A DNA stretch of 7,006 bases from an uncultured Clostridia bacterium (GTDB lineage: Bacteria; Bacillota; Clostridia; Oscillospirales; Oscillospiraceae): the NCBI GenBank assembly GCA_947167725.1, contig CAMVJF010000087.1:1-7006 (forward strand), in the 5' to 3' direction. Below are positions 6,831 through 7,006 of the stretch, piece after piece. Each line of letters begins with the position of its first letter. The first letter of the stretch is position 1. Made by a program: the position numbers and the translations under genes. The notes beneath the pieces were generated by a model. The model was not told the origin of the DNA, did no database searches, and saw only the letters and a program-made list of their open reading frames with translations.

Positions 6831-6853
6831 TTTTTCCCGCGTCGGGAAATACT
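6825..6853 (+). promoter_or_regulatory. Possible sigma-F-type promoter for sigG
   Basis: GGAAATACTA (6845-6854) fits the sigma-F -10 consensus GgnrAnAnTw at every position. Fifteen bases upstream, GAATG (6825-6829) is a partial -35 match (three of five to GywTA) and overlaps the gluQRS stop codon. In Bacillus subtilis, sigG is transcribed by sigma-F in the forespore, so such a promoter is expected here. Transcription would begin near 6860. The weak -35 keeps confidence moderate. Confidence 0.5.
6833..6849. repeat. Short perfect inverted repeat after gluQRS
   Basis: TTTCCCG (6833-6839) and CGGGAAA (6843-6849) form a 7-bp palindromic stem with a 3-base centre. It starts 2 bases after the gluQRS stop and overlaps the -10 of the proposed sigma-F promoter. 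There is no T run right after it, so it is not a typical terminator. It could be a protein-binding site or chance. Confidence 0.5.
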
Positions 6854-6855
6854 AA

Positions 6856-6888
6856 CTCCACTCTTGTTTTCGGGGGTGGAGCTTTTTT
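6856..6888 (+). promoter_or_regulatory. Leader hairpin with T run, sequestering the sigG Shine-Dalgarno
   Basis: CTCCACTC (6856-6863) pairs with GGGTGGAG (6874-6881), 8 bp with one G-U, closing a 10-base loop. TTTTTT (6883-6888) follows and runs directly into the sigG ATG at 6889. The right arm contains GGTGGAG, the only Shine-Dalgarno sequence for sigG, 7 nt from the ATG. The same element could therefore act as the gluQRS terminator and as a block on sigG translation in any read-through RNA. RNA starting near 6860 would lack half of the left arm. Confidence 0.7.
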
Positions 6889-7006
6889 ATGCAGGGAAAG
6901 GTTGAGATCTGCGGTGTGAACACGGCGGCGCTGCCGGTTCTGAAAAGCACGGAGACGCGGCAGCTGCTGGAGCAGGCCCAGCAGGGGGATCGGGAAGCGC
7001 GGGAGC
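6889..7006 (+). CDS. sigG: RNA polymerase sporulation sigma factor SigG, N-terminal fragment
   Basis: Sigma-G directs late gene expression in the forespore of endospore-forming Firmicutes. Only 39 codons of a protein usually near 260 residues are in the window. They begin MQGKVEICGVNTAALPVLKS, which closely matches the SigG start known from B. subtilis (NKVEICGVDTSKLPVLKNEE from memory). The later residues QGDREARE fit the GDxxAREKLxxGNLRLV stretch that opens sigma region 2. The CGVNT/LPVL signature is specific to SigG and argues against SigF, SigE or SigK. The ATG at 6889 follows GGTGGAG (6875-6881) by 7 nt. The gene usually lies after sigE; here gluQRS is upstream. Regulation is probably by a sigma-F-type promoter and the leader hairpin just upstream. 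Confidence 0.93.
   Translation, partial: MQGKVEICGVNTAALPVLKSTETRQLLEQAQQGDREARE

Overview
The window is GC-rich, gene-dense bacterial DNA. It most likely comes from a spore-forming, high-GC member of the gut Clostridia (Oscillospiraceae-like). The evidence is the start of the forespore sigma factor sigG at the right edge, sigma-A-type promoters with 17-18 bp spacers, strong AGGAGG-like ribosome binding sites, and a Cys-rich surface lipoprotein. The placement is inferred from sequence character alone. No database was searched.

Layout. (1) Positions 1-1306, minus strand: the N-terminal 435 codons of the ribosome-associated GTPase TypA/BipA, cut by the window edge. (2) Positions 1307-1619: a divergent intergenic region with a typA promoter, an opposite-facing promoter for the next gene, and an inverted repeat between them. 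(3) Positions 1620-2438: a membrane protein with an N-terminal zinc ribbon, one transmembrane segment, a coiled coil and an Ig-like domain, followed by an intrinsic terminator. (4) Positions 2588-4467: a probable two-gene operon. It encodes a YfbR-type HD-domain 5'-deoxynucleotidase, then a lipoprotein carrying four to five tandem 16-residue Cys/His repeats fused to an esterase-like alpha/beta hydrolase. It has its own promoter (extended -10) and terminator. (5) Positions 4608-5684: a membrane-anchored endonuclease/exonuclease/phosphatase (EEP) family enzyme with its own promoter and terminator. (6) Positions 5871-6830: GluQRS, the truncated GluRS-like enzyme that glutamylates queuosine in tRNA(Asp). 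(7) Positions 6889-7006: the first 39 codons of sigG, with a sigma-F-like promoter overlapping the end of gluQRS and a hairpin that covers its Shine-Dalgarno sequence.

How the genes relate. Most are independent transcription units, each with a recognisable promoter and terminator, and they do not form one pathway. Two encode translation-related functions (TypA, GluQRS). Three encode membrane or surface proteins (zinc ribbon/Ig-like protein, Cys-repeat esterase lipoprotein, EEP enzyme). One begins the late forespore programme (sigG).

The least ordinary items are the Cys-repeat esterase lipoprotein, whose central repeats look recently duplicated, and the sigG leader. There the geometry suggests that read-through RNA hides the ribosome binding site while RNA from the forespore promoter does not. 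I do not see a clear defence island, mobile element, CRISPR array, tRNA or rRNA.
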